From the NCBI GenBank assembly GCA_023091735.1, contig JALKBU010000909.1, positions 1 through 21,076 of the forward strand: a stretch of 21,076 nt of DNA, written 5' to 3'. Within the stretch, counting starts at the first letter, position 1. Each line of letters starts with the position of its first letter. Below, in pieces: positions 1 to 9,890 of this stretch. The notes below the pieces were generated by a model. It saw only the letters and a list, made by a program, of their open reading frames with translations. It was not told where the DNA came from and ran no database searches. The stretch is from Trichomonas tenax (lineage: Eukaryota; Parabasalia; Trichomonadida; Trichomonadidae). Position numbers and translations under genes: made by a program.

Positions 1-1520
1 GCTAGATCACCAGGTCATCCTTCACTATGAGGCCACAACTACTCATAATGAAGTCTTCTTTGGCTTCCAACATTGAGTTCAATCCATTTCAACCTATTGA
101 CACTTTTCCATTTTTCCCTCGCAAACACATCACTTTCCTTTATTTTGACATCCTGACTTTACATGTCGAAAATAAGTTACATGTCAGAAAAGCACGTTGT
201 TCTATTTTGTCCCAGTCCCTCGTCGCCTCCGTGTTTTAGTGTCTCTTTTGATTTTGCTGTTCTGGCATTATTTTTGATTATAGCTTCCTATGGTACCCCA
301 TTTTGTCATTAAATTTTCTCATTTTAGTCCACATTTTTTAATTCAATTTTATTTTTATGGACAACACCTTCTAAAAATTCTATCATACATTCAATAACTC
401 ATGGATAAAATAAATTCGAACATCATATGGAGAGCTGAATAGCAAAAGATAATGAATATTAATGAAATCTGATAGAAGTGTATCAACTCTGGGGGTCAGA
501 ACCAGATCAAATATGTATGGGCAAATATAACTCTTGTGTGATGCCATACATAGTTGTAGTGTTAAACATATAATATCATTTCATATTTTTCATTAACAAT
601 TTGATATCAGCTTATTATTGAGTAAATAGCAATATTTATTATAAATATATCACATGCCAACAACTTCGTAACATATTACAAATAATACAAGCTCCTAATT
701 GAATAATTGTTCAGTATCGTAATTTATAAATACACGAAATCATTGTGGAGAAGACAATATACATAGATGCACGCACATATTACATGTTTTTAATGTGATA
801 CACCAACTTATACTCATAGCCTCCCAATAAATTTGCTGAAATTATTGATGAATAAAAATAAAGTATTCAAAAATAAAAACAATGGAAAAATAATTAGCAT
901 CATATATACTATTTTATTAATGTAAACAGTGTCAAATAAATTGTGAAAAAAGTGATTTTAACCTTATTCACTTTTTAAAATATGGTTTATTATAACATTT
1001 ACATAATGTTAATGCTAATTTTGCCAATTTTGGTCGCTAAAAACCAAATTTGAGAGTTAAAACTCTTCTATTCTGATTTGTAATATAAATTTTGACATAT
1101 AAAGCGTTCAAAAGGTTGAACCTTGTCATATTTTTTTGCGATCATCGAATGAATTTTCCAAAGTTATTAAATTGGAGATAACATATATATGTTATAACAC
1201 TTAAACCAAATTATAAAGAGATATTTGCTGTATCATTACATAATGATATGAAATGAAAATATTAAAGATATGATATGCTTTTGTGATGATGAAGGTTTTA
1301 ATGCCAGAAGATTGGCATAAGAGTAGAAACAGATAAAATAGGATATGCAGATGTGATGCATGGACCTCACAGTCGCCAATATTAAATGTTCAAATTTGAC
1401 AATTGACGTCATTTTTGCCAATCACAATATATTGCACTCACACATTCACACAATATCAAAAAATCGAAAAATTGTAATGAACTTTATTTGATATTTTGAT
1501 AAATTTACAAAATTAAAATA
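1..1520. other. AT-rich intergenic region, no gene recognised
   Basis: No convincing gene was found in these 1.5 kb. The short open frames here (27-239 on +, 1236-1421 on -) resemble nothing I know and have no supporting context. The first 240 bases are less AT-rich than the rest and might be decayed coding sequence. Local structure includes a 9-bp inverted repeat (tatgtatgg at 512-520 and its complement at 544-552), a palindrome aacatatatatgtt near 1180-1194, and a palindromic TGACGTCA at 1404-1411 upstream of the first gene. A copy of a recurrent GACATGTAAAGTC-like motif lies at 155-172 on the minus strand. Confidence 0.6.
1404..1411. promoter_or_regulatory. Palindromic TGACGTCA site upstream of the BEACH-family gene
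   Basis: The octamer TGACGTCA lies about 110 bases before the start codon at 1521. It equals the cyclic-AMP response element bound by bZIP factors in other eukaryotes. Whether it acts as a regulatory site here is inference. One octamer in AT-rich DNA may be chance, although its CG content makes it stand out locally. No initiator-like TCA motif was seen just before this start codon. Confidence 0.25.
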
Positions 1521-4500
1521 ATGGAAAGATTTCCCGAATATTTTCAGGACTGCTTTATGAATGATCTCAGAACATTGGATCTCCTGTCTATGAGAAACGA
1601 TCCATCGATGATCTCACGAAGTTTTGCGTCGTCAGTTGCTGAAAATTCGATCTTTCAATCTCTGCCATCGTTTCCTAAAGAAGTTATTTCGAAAGTTACT
1701 AGTGAATTCAAGTCAAAACACGATTTGAGAAACTCTATGATCAAATTTAACGTCAGTAATGACTTCAAACAAGATGATTTAATCGGAGTTATAACAGCTT
1801 TTGAAACTGAGCGAACAGATATCAATAATTTTGCTTTGTTGTATCAAATATTGCTTTGGTTTGGACAAGAAGACTCCAAACTCACTGAAATTATGTTTCG
1901 AAAAATTTTAGAAATTTTTACTTCTTTAGAAAATGAGAAATTATCACAGCTAAATCACATAGCTTTCATGACTTTGACTGTTTTTGGTCTAACAAATACA
2001 ATAATTCAACTTACAAATGCCGAAATTTCATTAATTATCAAATATATTAGGTCAAATGACAATATTCCGAATGATTTGTTCCCACTGTTGATGCTACTTA
2101 CTGATTATGCAGCAAATGTTACTGATATTGAAGTATATAGATCAATCATTAATTCCATTATCAATTTATTCGAAAATAACCGTCTAATTATACAATCCGC
2201 CCGTACTCATATACTTTCTCACATATTGGTTAACAAAATAAATGACTTAGAGCCATTATCAATTTTATTAGTTTGTTATTGTGCGCAACATTCAGATAAT
2301 TCAACAATCATGGACACATTTTTGCTGCTTCCTTCACACATATTGAACTCACTTTCTAACAAAAAAGTTATATTTAGCGTTTCCGAATTCACACATCCAT
2401 TAGAAATAAAGAATCAGAAGCTTACACCTGAAGAATACTCAATGATGAAGATGCCCAATCAGACTGTCATTGAGAGCGGAGGAAATTACTCTGATATTGT
2501 TTCATTTGATATATCTGAGCTAATTAAATTGATTCAACCAGTTATTGGTCAGATTAAACCATCAGTAGCATCCCAGTTCTTGAATTCAATACATGCTATT
2601 GGAAAAGCAACGAAAAATGTTTCTCAAAGAATTGATTTTGTTCTTGTTATTGCGCCATTGATCGAGGAACTTTCAAACAAGAATGATATTACCCCAATTA
2701 AAGAGTGTTTATTTGACAATGTCATTTTCAATCCAGATGTCACTTTATTCCATGAAAATCCACCAAAATATTTGAACTTTGTGAGAAACACGATATTAAA
2801 GTCATGCTGCAAAGATAAAACGCTTCTTTCTGATGTTCTCATTGGTTTTACATCTTATCCTTATCTTTTCTCAGAATTGATTTTAAGATTGCTTTATTTT
2901 CCTTCATTAGATGATCAATTTGTATTCAATATCATTCCGCACAATGTCATTAATGCATTAATTCAAGTTACATTATCTTTCCCACAAGATGAATTATTAT
3001 TAAAACAAACTGCGATTGCGCGTTCCATTTGCTTAACATATCTTTTCGATCTGTTTGCTGTGCCCGAAAACGCAGCCAGATGCTTCGAAAGTGACAGATT
3101 CATGTGTTATTTCTCAGTTTTGATGGAAGAAAGAATTCTTTCAGGTGTAATTCTTAAATCTCTCGAAAGTGCTTTAACAGGACTTAAATCACTTCCAGAA
3201 CCAATCGAAATGGCAATTTCATGTCTATTAACCAAATGTTCCATTGTTCATGATGAGTTTTATAATACTCTTGGAAGAACTTTGTCAAAGATTGTTGTTG
3301 ACACGATACTCATTAATCAAGCAATAAGAGGATCAATAATCAATTTGATGACTCCATTGATTGCAGTATTTAAGAAGATTGCTGATGCCGATACACTTAA
3401 GACAATGCTTGACTTGCTTTTTGCTGTTGTTCAGCATTCAGAGAACATTGATATGAGTGATGGAAGATTCTTGGCGATGGCAACAATCATTCAACAAGTA
3501 GAAAACTCCAAACCAAGCGATTCAACACTTCTCAGGCTCTTTAACATATTAAGTAACAGCTCTACTACAACAGCCGGGAAAACATTCATTATTAAAGTGC
3601 CTTCATTAATCCCATTGATTGTTGTTGCAACATATAAGAGCGATATGTTTATACAGATACTTGATTTCTTCACCAAACTTGCAGGATGCAGTGATAATAA
3701 CTCTGTTTTGATGCATGAAGGAGATTTATCAATAATTTTAATCAATATGTTGAAAGGAAGATTTGATTACAAAGGATTTATTTTTGAACGGGCTTTCAAT
3801 AATGATGAGATTAACGATCATGTGTTCCCACTTCTTGCTGCAATAATGACAATTAAAAGTAGCTGCACAGTTGATAGTCACATGTTTAAATTGTTCATGC
3901 CAGAAAATGGCGTCTTCCCAAGTTTATCAGTTCCTGTTCTCAAACTCATGAACTCAATAATTACATCAATTGAAAATGCACCAGAAATACAAATGGAAGT
4001 TCTCAGAAAAGACTCTTTGATTGATGTTTCAAACATTCCTCATGAAAAATTGAATCAAAACTTATTCATTAGGATTATGTTAAAAGTTGACACCAAGTTT
4101 GCAACAAACTCAACATTTTACTTATTCACATTGGAAGATGAATCATATCCAAAGTGCACTCTTGATTTCTATATATTAGTTGACACATTAGTCGTTAGAT
4201 ACCTAAAGCATAATATCAGATCAACAGCGACTGTTGTCAAGAAGATACCTGATAACGAATGGACAAAGATCTCAATTGCTGTGATCAACACAGAGGAGAA
4301 CAAAAGATACTGTCCATGCATTGAACACACGTTCAGAGAAGAAACAGAATTCGCTAACTTTGAGTTTAGCTCTAAAATCAAAATGCATATTGCATACACA
4401 GAAGATTTCTCTTGTTCAGAAAAAACTCTTTCACCTGTTACGTTAGGATCTTTCCAGATATTGGCAGGCGATATATTGCCAGATGCTATCTATAAATATG

Positions 4501-7500
4501 TTGAAATGAATCATGATGCTTTATGCAAACATCCGTTCTGTGTTATCAATTCTGACGCGATTGCTTCATTGAGAAAATACAATAATCCGGATATTTCATT
4601 CTTAGGAACTCTTCCAATGCATATTTGTTTGTCTGATTTCATTCCAGTTTTCGATATTATCAAGAATGCACCACCACAGTATGCCGAACTTTTGATCCCA
4701 ATCATCATGAGAGGGCGCAATTTGAAGTTCTCAACAACAAAGAGGATTCTCAATATAGCATCAAAATGGAGTCAAGAGGAAACAAACAAATTCCTTTCTA
4801 ATTTAACAAGCACAAAGTTAGAGCAATTCACAAGTCTTGGCAATGTTGGAAAGATTTCAACCCATAAATCCGATATCAGTGGTTTGGTTTATACAATTGC
4901 AAGGAATTTGCCACCAGATTCACTTAATTTCCATCTCTTCAACTCAATCACAAGCATTTTACCAACTGTCGAAAGCAACGAATTGAGGCGTGAAATAATC
5001 GAAGATGTTGTCTTTAATGTCTGGTTATGGGCTCAATCTGATGAATTCACACAGAAGAAGATTTCACTTTATTACATCAACAAAGCTGATTCATTGGCAA
5101 CTCCTTCGTTGTTCTCTTTGTTCTTGTATAGATCATTTATGCTCCTCAATCACTCCGAGAAGCAATTTCCATCTCTTTCTTCATCTTTCATCAAGATTTT
5201 AGAATCGATTTCAACTGTTTATGTTACAGAGAAAGACGTTTCAAACATTATTCAAATTATTGAGTATTTGGATGATTCAAAGCATCTGTCGACTTATGGT
5301 GTTCTTTTAGAGTCTCTTATATTAAGAGGAATCAAGATTTCACCAGAAGATGTAAACAGATTCATTAAGATAACAGAGAAATGTTCATTCGCAGAACTTC
5401 GTTGGTTGATTGGTGTTATTCAAATCGGCTGCAGAGAACGCAGCAAATACATTTTGTTCCATATGGTAACAAGATTTATTTCCAAGCACGAATTCAACGA
5501 AATACCACTAAATATCGATATGAGATGCATCGAGTATTTATATAAAGGCGATGAAAATGTTACAATCAATCCATTCGATAATCCGATTATTTCCATTGAA
5601 CACTTGTGGTTCCTTTGGCCTCTCATCACTGGGTTATGGCTCGATCAAGGACTGGAAACATCTGTCGGCTACATTATTGCTCCATTATTAAATTCAGCGA
5701 TGATAGACAAATACATGAATGAAATCTGCATTTGTTTGGATTTATTTGAATCTTTGAATATTTTCTCTGTCGAGCAATTTAGATACAAGATGTTTAACGA
5801 TATTATTGACCTCATAGAGCAGCTCAAACCAGAAGAAAGGAATCAATGCGCAAACGCTATATGCACATATTACATTCAAGAATTTTTGTTCCACTTAGTC
5901 GAGAAAAGTTACAGCATTGAAGTTCTCGAAACTCTTGGACAAGATTCAACAGGAATTGTCACCGGAAAAGAAGAATTTAATGACCTCATTTCACAACATC
6001 AGCCATCCATGAATAACAGGAAGTTCACGTTTGACCAGTATAGCACAAGAATTGGAACTGACTTAAGAAGATATCGTTACATGAGAAGATGTTTGACATC
6101 ATCTGAAGAATTCTTCAAACTCACAAAGAAAGTTTATGATTGCATTTCTGTTAATGCAGGAGGAACGGAATACATTAAGAATGCCATTAAATACATCAGC
6201 ATGTTCACGGAATCAATTCCTGAATGCAGAACAGATGCTTTTGATTTCATGATGTCTGCAAATTATGTAATGGAGAAAGTCAAAACAAATCTTATTGAAA
6301 TCCAAAGTGATATTCTTGCAATTTTGAAGCCTCCTCAAGTTATTCCTGATGAAGATGAACGATCATCACGAAGCATGATAAAGATCCAAATCAAATCATT
6401 AAGAGATCAATTCCATTCAAGTTTAGTTTTCTCTGAGAATCGTTCGCAATCTATTGTTAAATCAAACACAACTCCATATCTTTCCAAGATGATTTCACTC
6501 ACTCTCGATCCTCTCTTCCCGCCGAATCCACCGCAATTATACAACAGCTTATTTGGACAAGGTTCAGTCGATGTTCCTTCGTTTGATGAATCACGAGAGC
6601 AATTTAAATGCCCTGCAACAATTTTAGTTTCCAATGAGAGAATTCCTCTTGTTTTCGAACTTTGGTACACAAAACTTCTGTTGAGACTCGATGAAAACAT
6701 CCCTCTATCGATGGATTATTCCCGCATCAAGTTCATTGTTTGTGCAAACAACCAACTCAATATTTTCTCATTCACTTGCAGTTCATTACTTATAGAATTA
6801 AATGCTGCAGATTATGCAAAAGCAATTCAACAACTTGTAAGACTCTCAGTTCCAATTGCGGATACACAAAAGCAGATTGAAGAACTCCAGAAGAAATGGA
6901 GTGAAGGAGTTTTGTCGAACTTTGAATTAATTCTTCACACGAATATTATCTTTGGAAAGAGTTTTGATGATTTCAACAATTACGTCGAATTTCCAGCAAT
7001 TTTAGCAGGCGAGAACACAATTAAATTCGGTGTTTATCAAAAACCACAATCATTGGAAGGAAAAGATGCTGCAATTAAGAAAGTCATGGAATCCGATGAA
7101 GTAAACATTGCTGACGAAATCCAAGATCAATTCACAAAGTTTGGAACTGCACAGCCAGAATTTTACATTGCTGCTGATACATTTGTTCGCAAATCGAAAG
7201 TTATCACTCCAGAGCAGATAAAGATACCGACAAGTGTCACATATATGTACAGAATGTGGCTTGAATTGCAGCCTATGACAGAAAAAATCATCAATTTCTT
7301 GCAGGCAAAGTTTGGTGTTACATTTCCAAGTGAAGTTACAAAAATTGCTTCATTACCGAAATTCGTGCAAAAGCTTCCAGTTAAAGAGACATCTTTCACC
7401 GCAAGATTCATTATTAGCAATACAAATGATTTTGCTTGCCTTGTTACACCTACAAAATTGTTCATTTACTTTGTTGAATATACAAAAGAACTGACACTGA

Positions 7501-8234
7501 CAATGGTCAAATGCTACATCAATGATCAGTTCTTTAAATATAATATCATGTTCAATGACGGATGGATCTACATTCCGACACCAAAGTCTGAAGTCAAAGT
7601 CATGAACCACAAGAACTCTAAAACAGAGAAAGTTGATTTACCAATCAAACACATGTGCAGCTGTGCAAAGAGAATTGTTTACATAACGGAAAACGGAGAT
7701 GTTAATGTTTGTGATGCTGTTGTATTTCCGAATGAATCAAAGCTTCTTTTTGTTGCTAAAGCAGAGATAACACATCTCGTTACATCTGATGAATATGATG
7801 TCGCTGTTGTTGTTGAAAGCACAGGAAAGATTACTGTTGTTTGTATTTCCGATACTTATGTTTATGGTTCTATTTTGATTCAAGAGCCAATTCTTCAAGT
7901 TTGCATCACTTCTGCTGCAGGATTTATTATTATTGCAACGAAGACATCGTTCTATGTTTTATCGCTTTGCTGCGCTGTCTTAAATAAGTGTTCCCACAAG
8001 CGTATAATCTTCCATATGCTCACAGTGAGAACGGCACATGGAGTTGATTATGTTTACTTCTCCGATGCAAGATTTGTCTATGTTTTCGAAGCATTCTTCC
8101 CATCCAACATTAAAATGGTTGCAGAATTACCAAAGAAGATTTCAACGATTTCTTATTGCAAGAAGATTTCGTCAATTCTCTGTCTCACTCTTGATAATAT
8201 GATCACATCAATTCCTGTTTTAGTCGGAAGATAA
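1521..8234 (+). CDS. BEACH-family protein with degenerate, shortened BEACH domain
   Basis: A single 2237-residue frame. Residues 1 to about 830 are helical, like the armadillo/HEAT-type N-termini of this family. Residues about 840-1005 resemble the concanavalin-like insert of neurobeachin/LYST proteins, including a GSFQILAG segment. A PH-BEACH-like domain spans about 1697-1777 (starts PATILVSNERIP). BEACH begins at about 1788: KKWSEGVLSNFELIL matches the family W..-eisNFeYLm pattern and GKSFDDFNNY the GRsynDl.qY pattern. The hallmark YPVFPW reads YVEFPA at 1821-1826, and FHYGTHYS reads FYIAADTF. The RMEPF region is RMWLELQP near 1911. The domain then jumps to LPKFVQKLP (1945-1952), which resembles the IPkQLFkkPHP end motif, so the NDV.LP.WA and WIDLIFG blocks are missing. 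The tail (1960-2237) resembles the family WD40 propeller, but divergent. BEACH proteins act in vesicle trafficking, lysosome size control and membrane scaffolding. The stop codon reads TAAA, the overlapping stop/polyadenylation form known in Trichomonas. The family call is firm; the function of this degenerate member is unknown. Confidence 0.85.
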   Translation: MERFPEYFQDCFMNDLRTLDLLSMRNDPSMISRSFASSVAENSIFQSLPSFPKEVISKVTSEFKSKHDLRNSMIKFNVSNDFKQDDLIGVITAFETERTDINNFALLYQILLWFGQEDSKLTEIMFRKILEIFTSLENEKLSQLNHIAFMTLTVFGLTNTIIQLTNAEISLIIKYIRSNDNIPNDLFPLLMLLTDYAANVTDIEVYRSIINSIINLFENNRLIIQSARTHILSHILVNKINDLEPLSILLVCYCAQHSDNSTIMDTFLLLPSHILNSLSNKKVIFSVSEFTHPLEIKNQKLTPEEYSMMKMPNQTVIESGGNYSDIVSFDISELIKLIQPVIGQIKPSVASQFLNSIHAIGKATKNVSQRIDFVLVIAPLIEELSNKNDITPIKECLFDNVIFNPDVTLFHENPPKYLNFVRNTILKSCCKDKTLLSDVLIGFTSYPYLFSELILRLLYFPSLDDQFVFNIIPHNVINALIQVTLSFPQDELLLKQTAIARSICLTYLFDLFAVPENAARCFESDRFMCYFSVLMEERILSGVILKSLESALTGLKSLPEPIEMAISCLLTKCSIVHDEFYNTLGRTLSKIVVDTILINQAIRGSIINLMTPLIAVFKKIADADTLKTMLDLLFAVVQHSENIDMSDGRFLAMATIIQQVENSKPSDSTLLRLFNILSNSSTTTAGKTFIIKVPSLIPLIVVATYKSDMFIQILDFFTKLAGCSDNNSVLMHEGDLSIILINMLKGRFDYKGFIFERAFNNDEINDHVFPLLAAIMTIKSSCTVDSHMFKLFMPENGVFPSLSVPVLKLMNSIITSIENAPEIQMEVLRKDSLIDVSNIPHEKLNQNLFIRIMLKVDTKFATNSTFYLFTLEDESYPKCTLDFYILVDTLVVRYLKHNIRSTATVVKKIPDNEWTKISIAVINTEENKRYCPCIEHTFREETEFANFEFSSKIKMHIAYTEDFSCSEKTLSPVTLGSFQILAGDILPDAIYKYVEMNHDALCKHPFCVINSDAIASLRKYNNPDISFLGTLPMHICLSDFIPVFDIIKNAPPQYAELLIPIIMRGRNLKFSTTKRILNIASKWSQEETNKFLSNLTSTKLEQFTSLGNVGKISTHKSDISGLVYTIARNLPPDSLNFHLFNSITSILPTVESNELRREIIEDVVFNVWLWAQSDEFTQKKISLYYINKADSLATPSLFSLFLYRSFMLLNHSEKQFPSLSSSFIKILESISTVYVTEKDVSNIIQIIEYLDDSKHLSTYGVLLESLILRGIKISPEDVNRFIKITEKCSFAELRWLIGVIQIGCRERSKYILFHMVTRFISKHEFNEIPLNIDMRCIEYLYKGDENVTINPFDNPIISIEHLWFLWPLITGLWLDQGLETSVGYIIAPLLNSAMIDKYMNEICICLDLFESLNIFSVEQFRYKMFNDIIDLIEQLKPEERNQCANAICTYYIQEFLFHLVEKSYSIEVLETLGQDSTGIVTGKEEFNDLISQHQPSMNNRKFTFDQYSTRIGTDLRRYRYMRRCLTSSEEFFKLTKKVYDCISVNAGGTEYIKNAIKYISMFTESIPECRTDAFDFMMSANYVMEKVKTNLIEIQSDILAILKPPQVIPDEDERSSRSMIKIQIKSLRDQFHSSLVFSENRSQSIVKSNTTPYLSKMISLTLDPLFPPNPPQLYNSLFGQGSVDVPSFDESREQFKCPATILVSNERIPLVFELWYTKLLLRLDENIPLSMDYSRIKFIVCANNQLNIFSFTCSSLLIELNAADYAKAIQQLVRLSVPIADTQKQIEELQKKWSEGVLSNFELILHTNIIFGKSFDDFNNYVEFPAILAGENTIKFGVYQKPQSLEGKDAAIKKVMESDEVNIADEIQDQFTKFGTAQPEFYIAADTFVRKSKVITPEQIKIPTSVTYMYRMWLELQPMTEKIINFLQAKFGVTFPSEVTKIASLPKFVQKLPVKETSFTARFIISNTNDFACLVTPTKLFIYFVEYTKELTLTMVKCYINDQFFKYNIMFNDGWIYIPTPKSEVKVMNHKNSKTEKVDLPIKHMCSCAKRIVYITENGDVNVCDAVVFPNESKLLFVAKAEITHLVTSDEYDVAVVVESTGKITVVCISDTYVYGSILIQEPILQVCITSAAGFIIIATKTSFYVLSLCCAVLNKCSHKRIIFHMLTVRTAHGVDYVYFSDARFVYVFEAFFPSNIKMVAELPKKISTISYCKKISSILCLTLDNMITSIPVLVGR

Positions 8235-8281
8235 ATTTATGTAAATATTTTTTCTCTCTTATAATTTACAAAAAAAAATTA
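8235..8281. other. Short convergent intergenic spacer
   Basis: Only 47 bases separate the stop codons of two convergent genes. The spacer is T- and A-rich with a run of nine A near its right end. The 3' untranslated regions of both transcripts must therefore be very short or overlap. Short 3' UTRs are usual in trichomonads. Confidence 0.7.
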
Positions 8282-9180
8282 TCATAATTCTGTTGTTGAT
8301 ATTTCATCAAAAATGAAATCATCCGGAATAAGAACTTCTTTTAATAACAAAGCTTGGAATTGGTTAAAGTTTGGATTTATTTGATTTTGATTTGGATCAG
8401 AACTTTTATCGTTTGAATTTGATGTATTAACAATTGTTGTATTTTCATTACTTGGAGACTGTTTATCATTATATGAAGCGTTTCTGCTGCCATCTGATGA
8501 ACTATGGAAATATTCAAACACATCATAATCAGCAATCAATTGTTTGAAGAAAACATCGATATCGTGGCTCTCTACAAGATCAAAATCACAATTATATAGA
8601 ATTCCACGACCTTTGCAGCAAACGAATCTAAACACAACAATGTTTTTTGTTTTCTCCCTTTTGTATGTTATTGCTGCAAATATTTGATCCATTCTTAGCA
8701 TTGAAACATAACTTAATTTTTCTGGTGAAAAACCAGCAATGAACGAAGCACAACTTTTTTCATCAATACCATTAATTACCTGCTTCATGGACTGCACGAA
8801 TCCATCAAATATCTGAGAATAAACAGGCAAAACATCTAATTTCTTCATGTTAACGAAACTCGCTTTTAAAACAATTTCTTCCAATTTTGGAGACCACTGT
8901 TGTTCAATAGCAAGATTTAAGACAATTTTCCATCTGTCAGCCTCTCTTGGAAGTGGTTCTGCGAAGTCAAACCTTGCTAAAAGTTGTATTAAATGATATA
9001 AGTTCAAATCTGGAGCTTTGGAAAATATACATCTCTAAATTTTTGGAATTCATTTGCTGTTTTTGTCAAACTTGCAACAGCTCTCTTCAAACTTTCAGCG
9101 TCACCTTTTGAGAGCCCTTTGACTGCTGAAGCTAGCCATGTCTTAATTTCATTCTGTTTTGCATTCACTCCTGATTCCAT
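8282..9180 (-). CDS. Unrecognised protein, reading frame split by a -1 frame change
   Basis: Not recognised. The first segment starts at the ATG at 9180-9178 (MESGVNAKQNE...) and runs 58 residues to TGA at 9006-9004. It reads as helical, ending ...NEFQKFRDVYFPKLQI. The second segment continues as 241+ residues (...NLYHLIQLLARFDFAEP...) in the frame reached by one extra base, to TGA at 8284-8282. It has no ATG of its own near its 5' end and is closed upstream by TAG at 9037-9035, so the two pieces must join within about 9007-9034. The total of 899 bases is one short of a whole number of codons. An initiator-like TCATTAA lies 11 bases before the ATG, which supports this start. The C-terminal part has a Ser/Asn-rich low-complexity stretch and ends acidic. 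No domain, signal peptide or membrane segment was seen. It could be a recent pseudogene, a frameshifted-by-design gene, or an assembly error. Confidence 0.55.
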
Positions 9181-9186
9181 TTTGAA

Positions 9187-9193
9187 TTAATGA
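9187..9193 (-). promoter_or_regulatory. Initiator-like motif of the unrecognised gene
   Basis: TCATTAA on the minus strand fits the trichomonad initiator pattern TCA(C/T)T(A/T), with the A 11 bases before the ATG at 9180. That spacing is typical for Trichomonas, where transcripts start very near the start codon. Assignment is by pattern only. Confidence 0.45.
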
Positions 9194-9394
9194 AATTTTT
9201 ATTTTGAATTCAAAATTATCGTCATATTAATTCACAACATAAATCCGATCCTGAAAATAAACTTTCAAAATCATTATATAAAATTCCGTCTTAAAGTCAA
9301 GATTTTACTGTTTGACACAATTTATAAGAAGCGATTAAAATGTGAATTCGCATTTGCAATGATATTTGATTTGAACTTTTTCTTCCATGAATTA

Positions 9395-9831
9395 ACTAAT
9401 GCCTATCTATCAGTAATCTCTTTTTGATATGTATTTTCTAATAATTTCGAAATTTGATGAAACATTTTAAATTTTCAAAATCATTTTAATGTATCATTTA
9501 GAATTTCAGCAATCAATAGTAAATCTCTTGCATTACATTTATTCATATATATTTAGCTTTAAAAATTAATTTTTCAAAATTAAATTTTATCATATGTATC
9601 AATCATTAATAATTTCAGCAATCAATTGAAAATCTTTCACATTACATTTCCTCATATATATTTATTATTAAAAGTAACTTTTTCAAAATTGAATTTTATA
9701 AAACGCATCAATCATTTAGAATTTCAGCAATCAATAGAAAATCTATTACATAATATTTCTTCATATTAATTTAGCTTTAAATACTGATTATTCAATTTTG
9801 TTCAATAAAATGCCTCAGAAATAAATATTTT
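9395..9831. repeat. Tandem repeat, 109-bp period, about three clear copies
   Basis: The anchor tttcagcaatcaat recurs at 9504, 9613 and 9722, exactly 109 bases apart each time. The sequence between anchors is also shared: a tca-atatatttag block, then tttttcaaaattgaatttta-like text and a (g/c)atcaatcatt join. A decayed fourth unit may precede them from about 9395. The array fills most of the spacer between two minus-strand genes, downstream of the deubiquitinase stop codon. No open frame runs through it. Satellite-like expansion is the simplest reading; a regulatory role is not shown. Confidence 0.8.
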
Positions 9832-9890
9832 ACATAATTTCATTTTGATTTCATACTAAACATAAAACAATCTTTTAATTATTAAAACAA

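Noticed and set aside
27..239. 70-residue plus-strand frame at the left edge
   Set aside because: No family resemblance, no initiator and no context; the opposite strand also offers a short frame, so neither is convincing.
1236..1421. 61-residue minus-strand frame
   Set aside because: Begins with a TTG codon, has no recognisable features and lies in AT-rich spacer; likely chance.
9004..9037. Short spliceosomal intron as the explanation for the frame break
   Set aside because: No GTATGT-type donor or ACTAACACACAG-type acceptor is present, and the available GT...AG pairs do not restore the frame.
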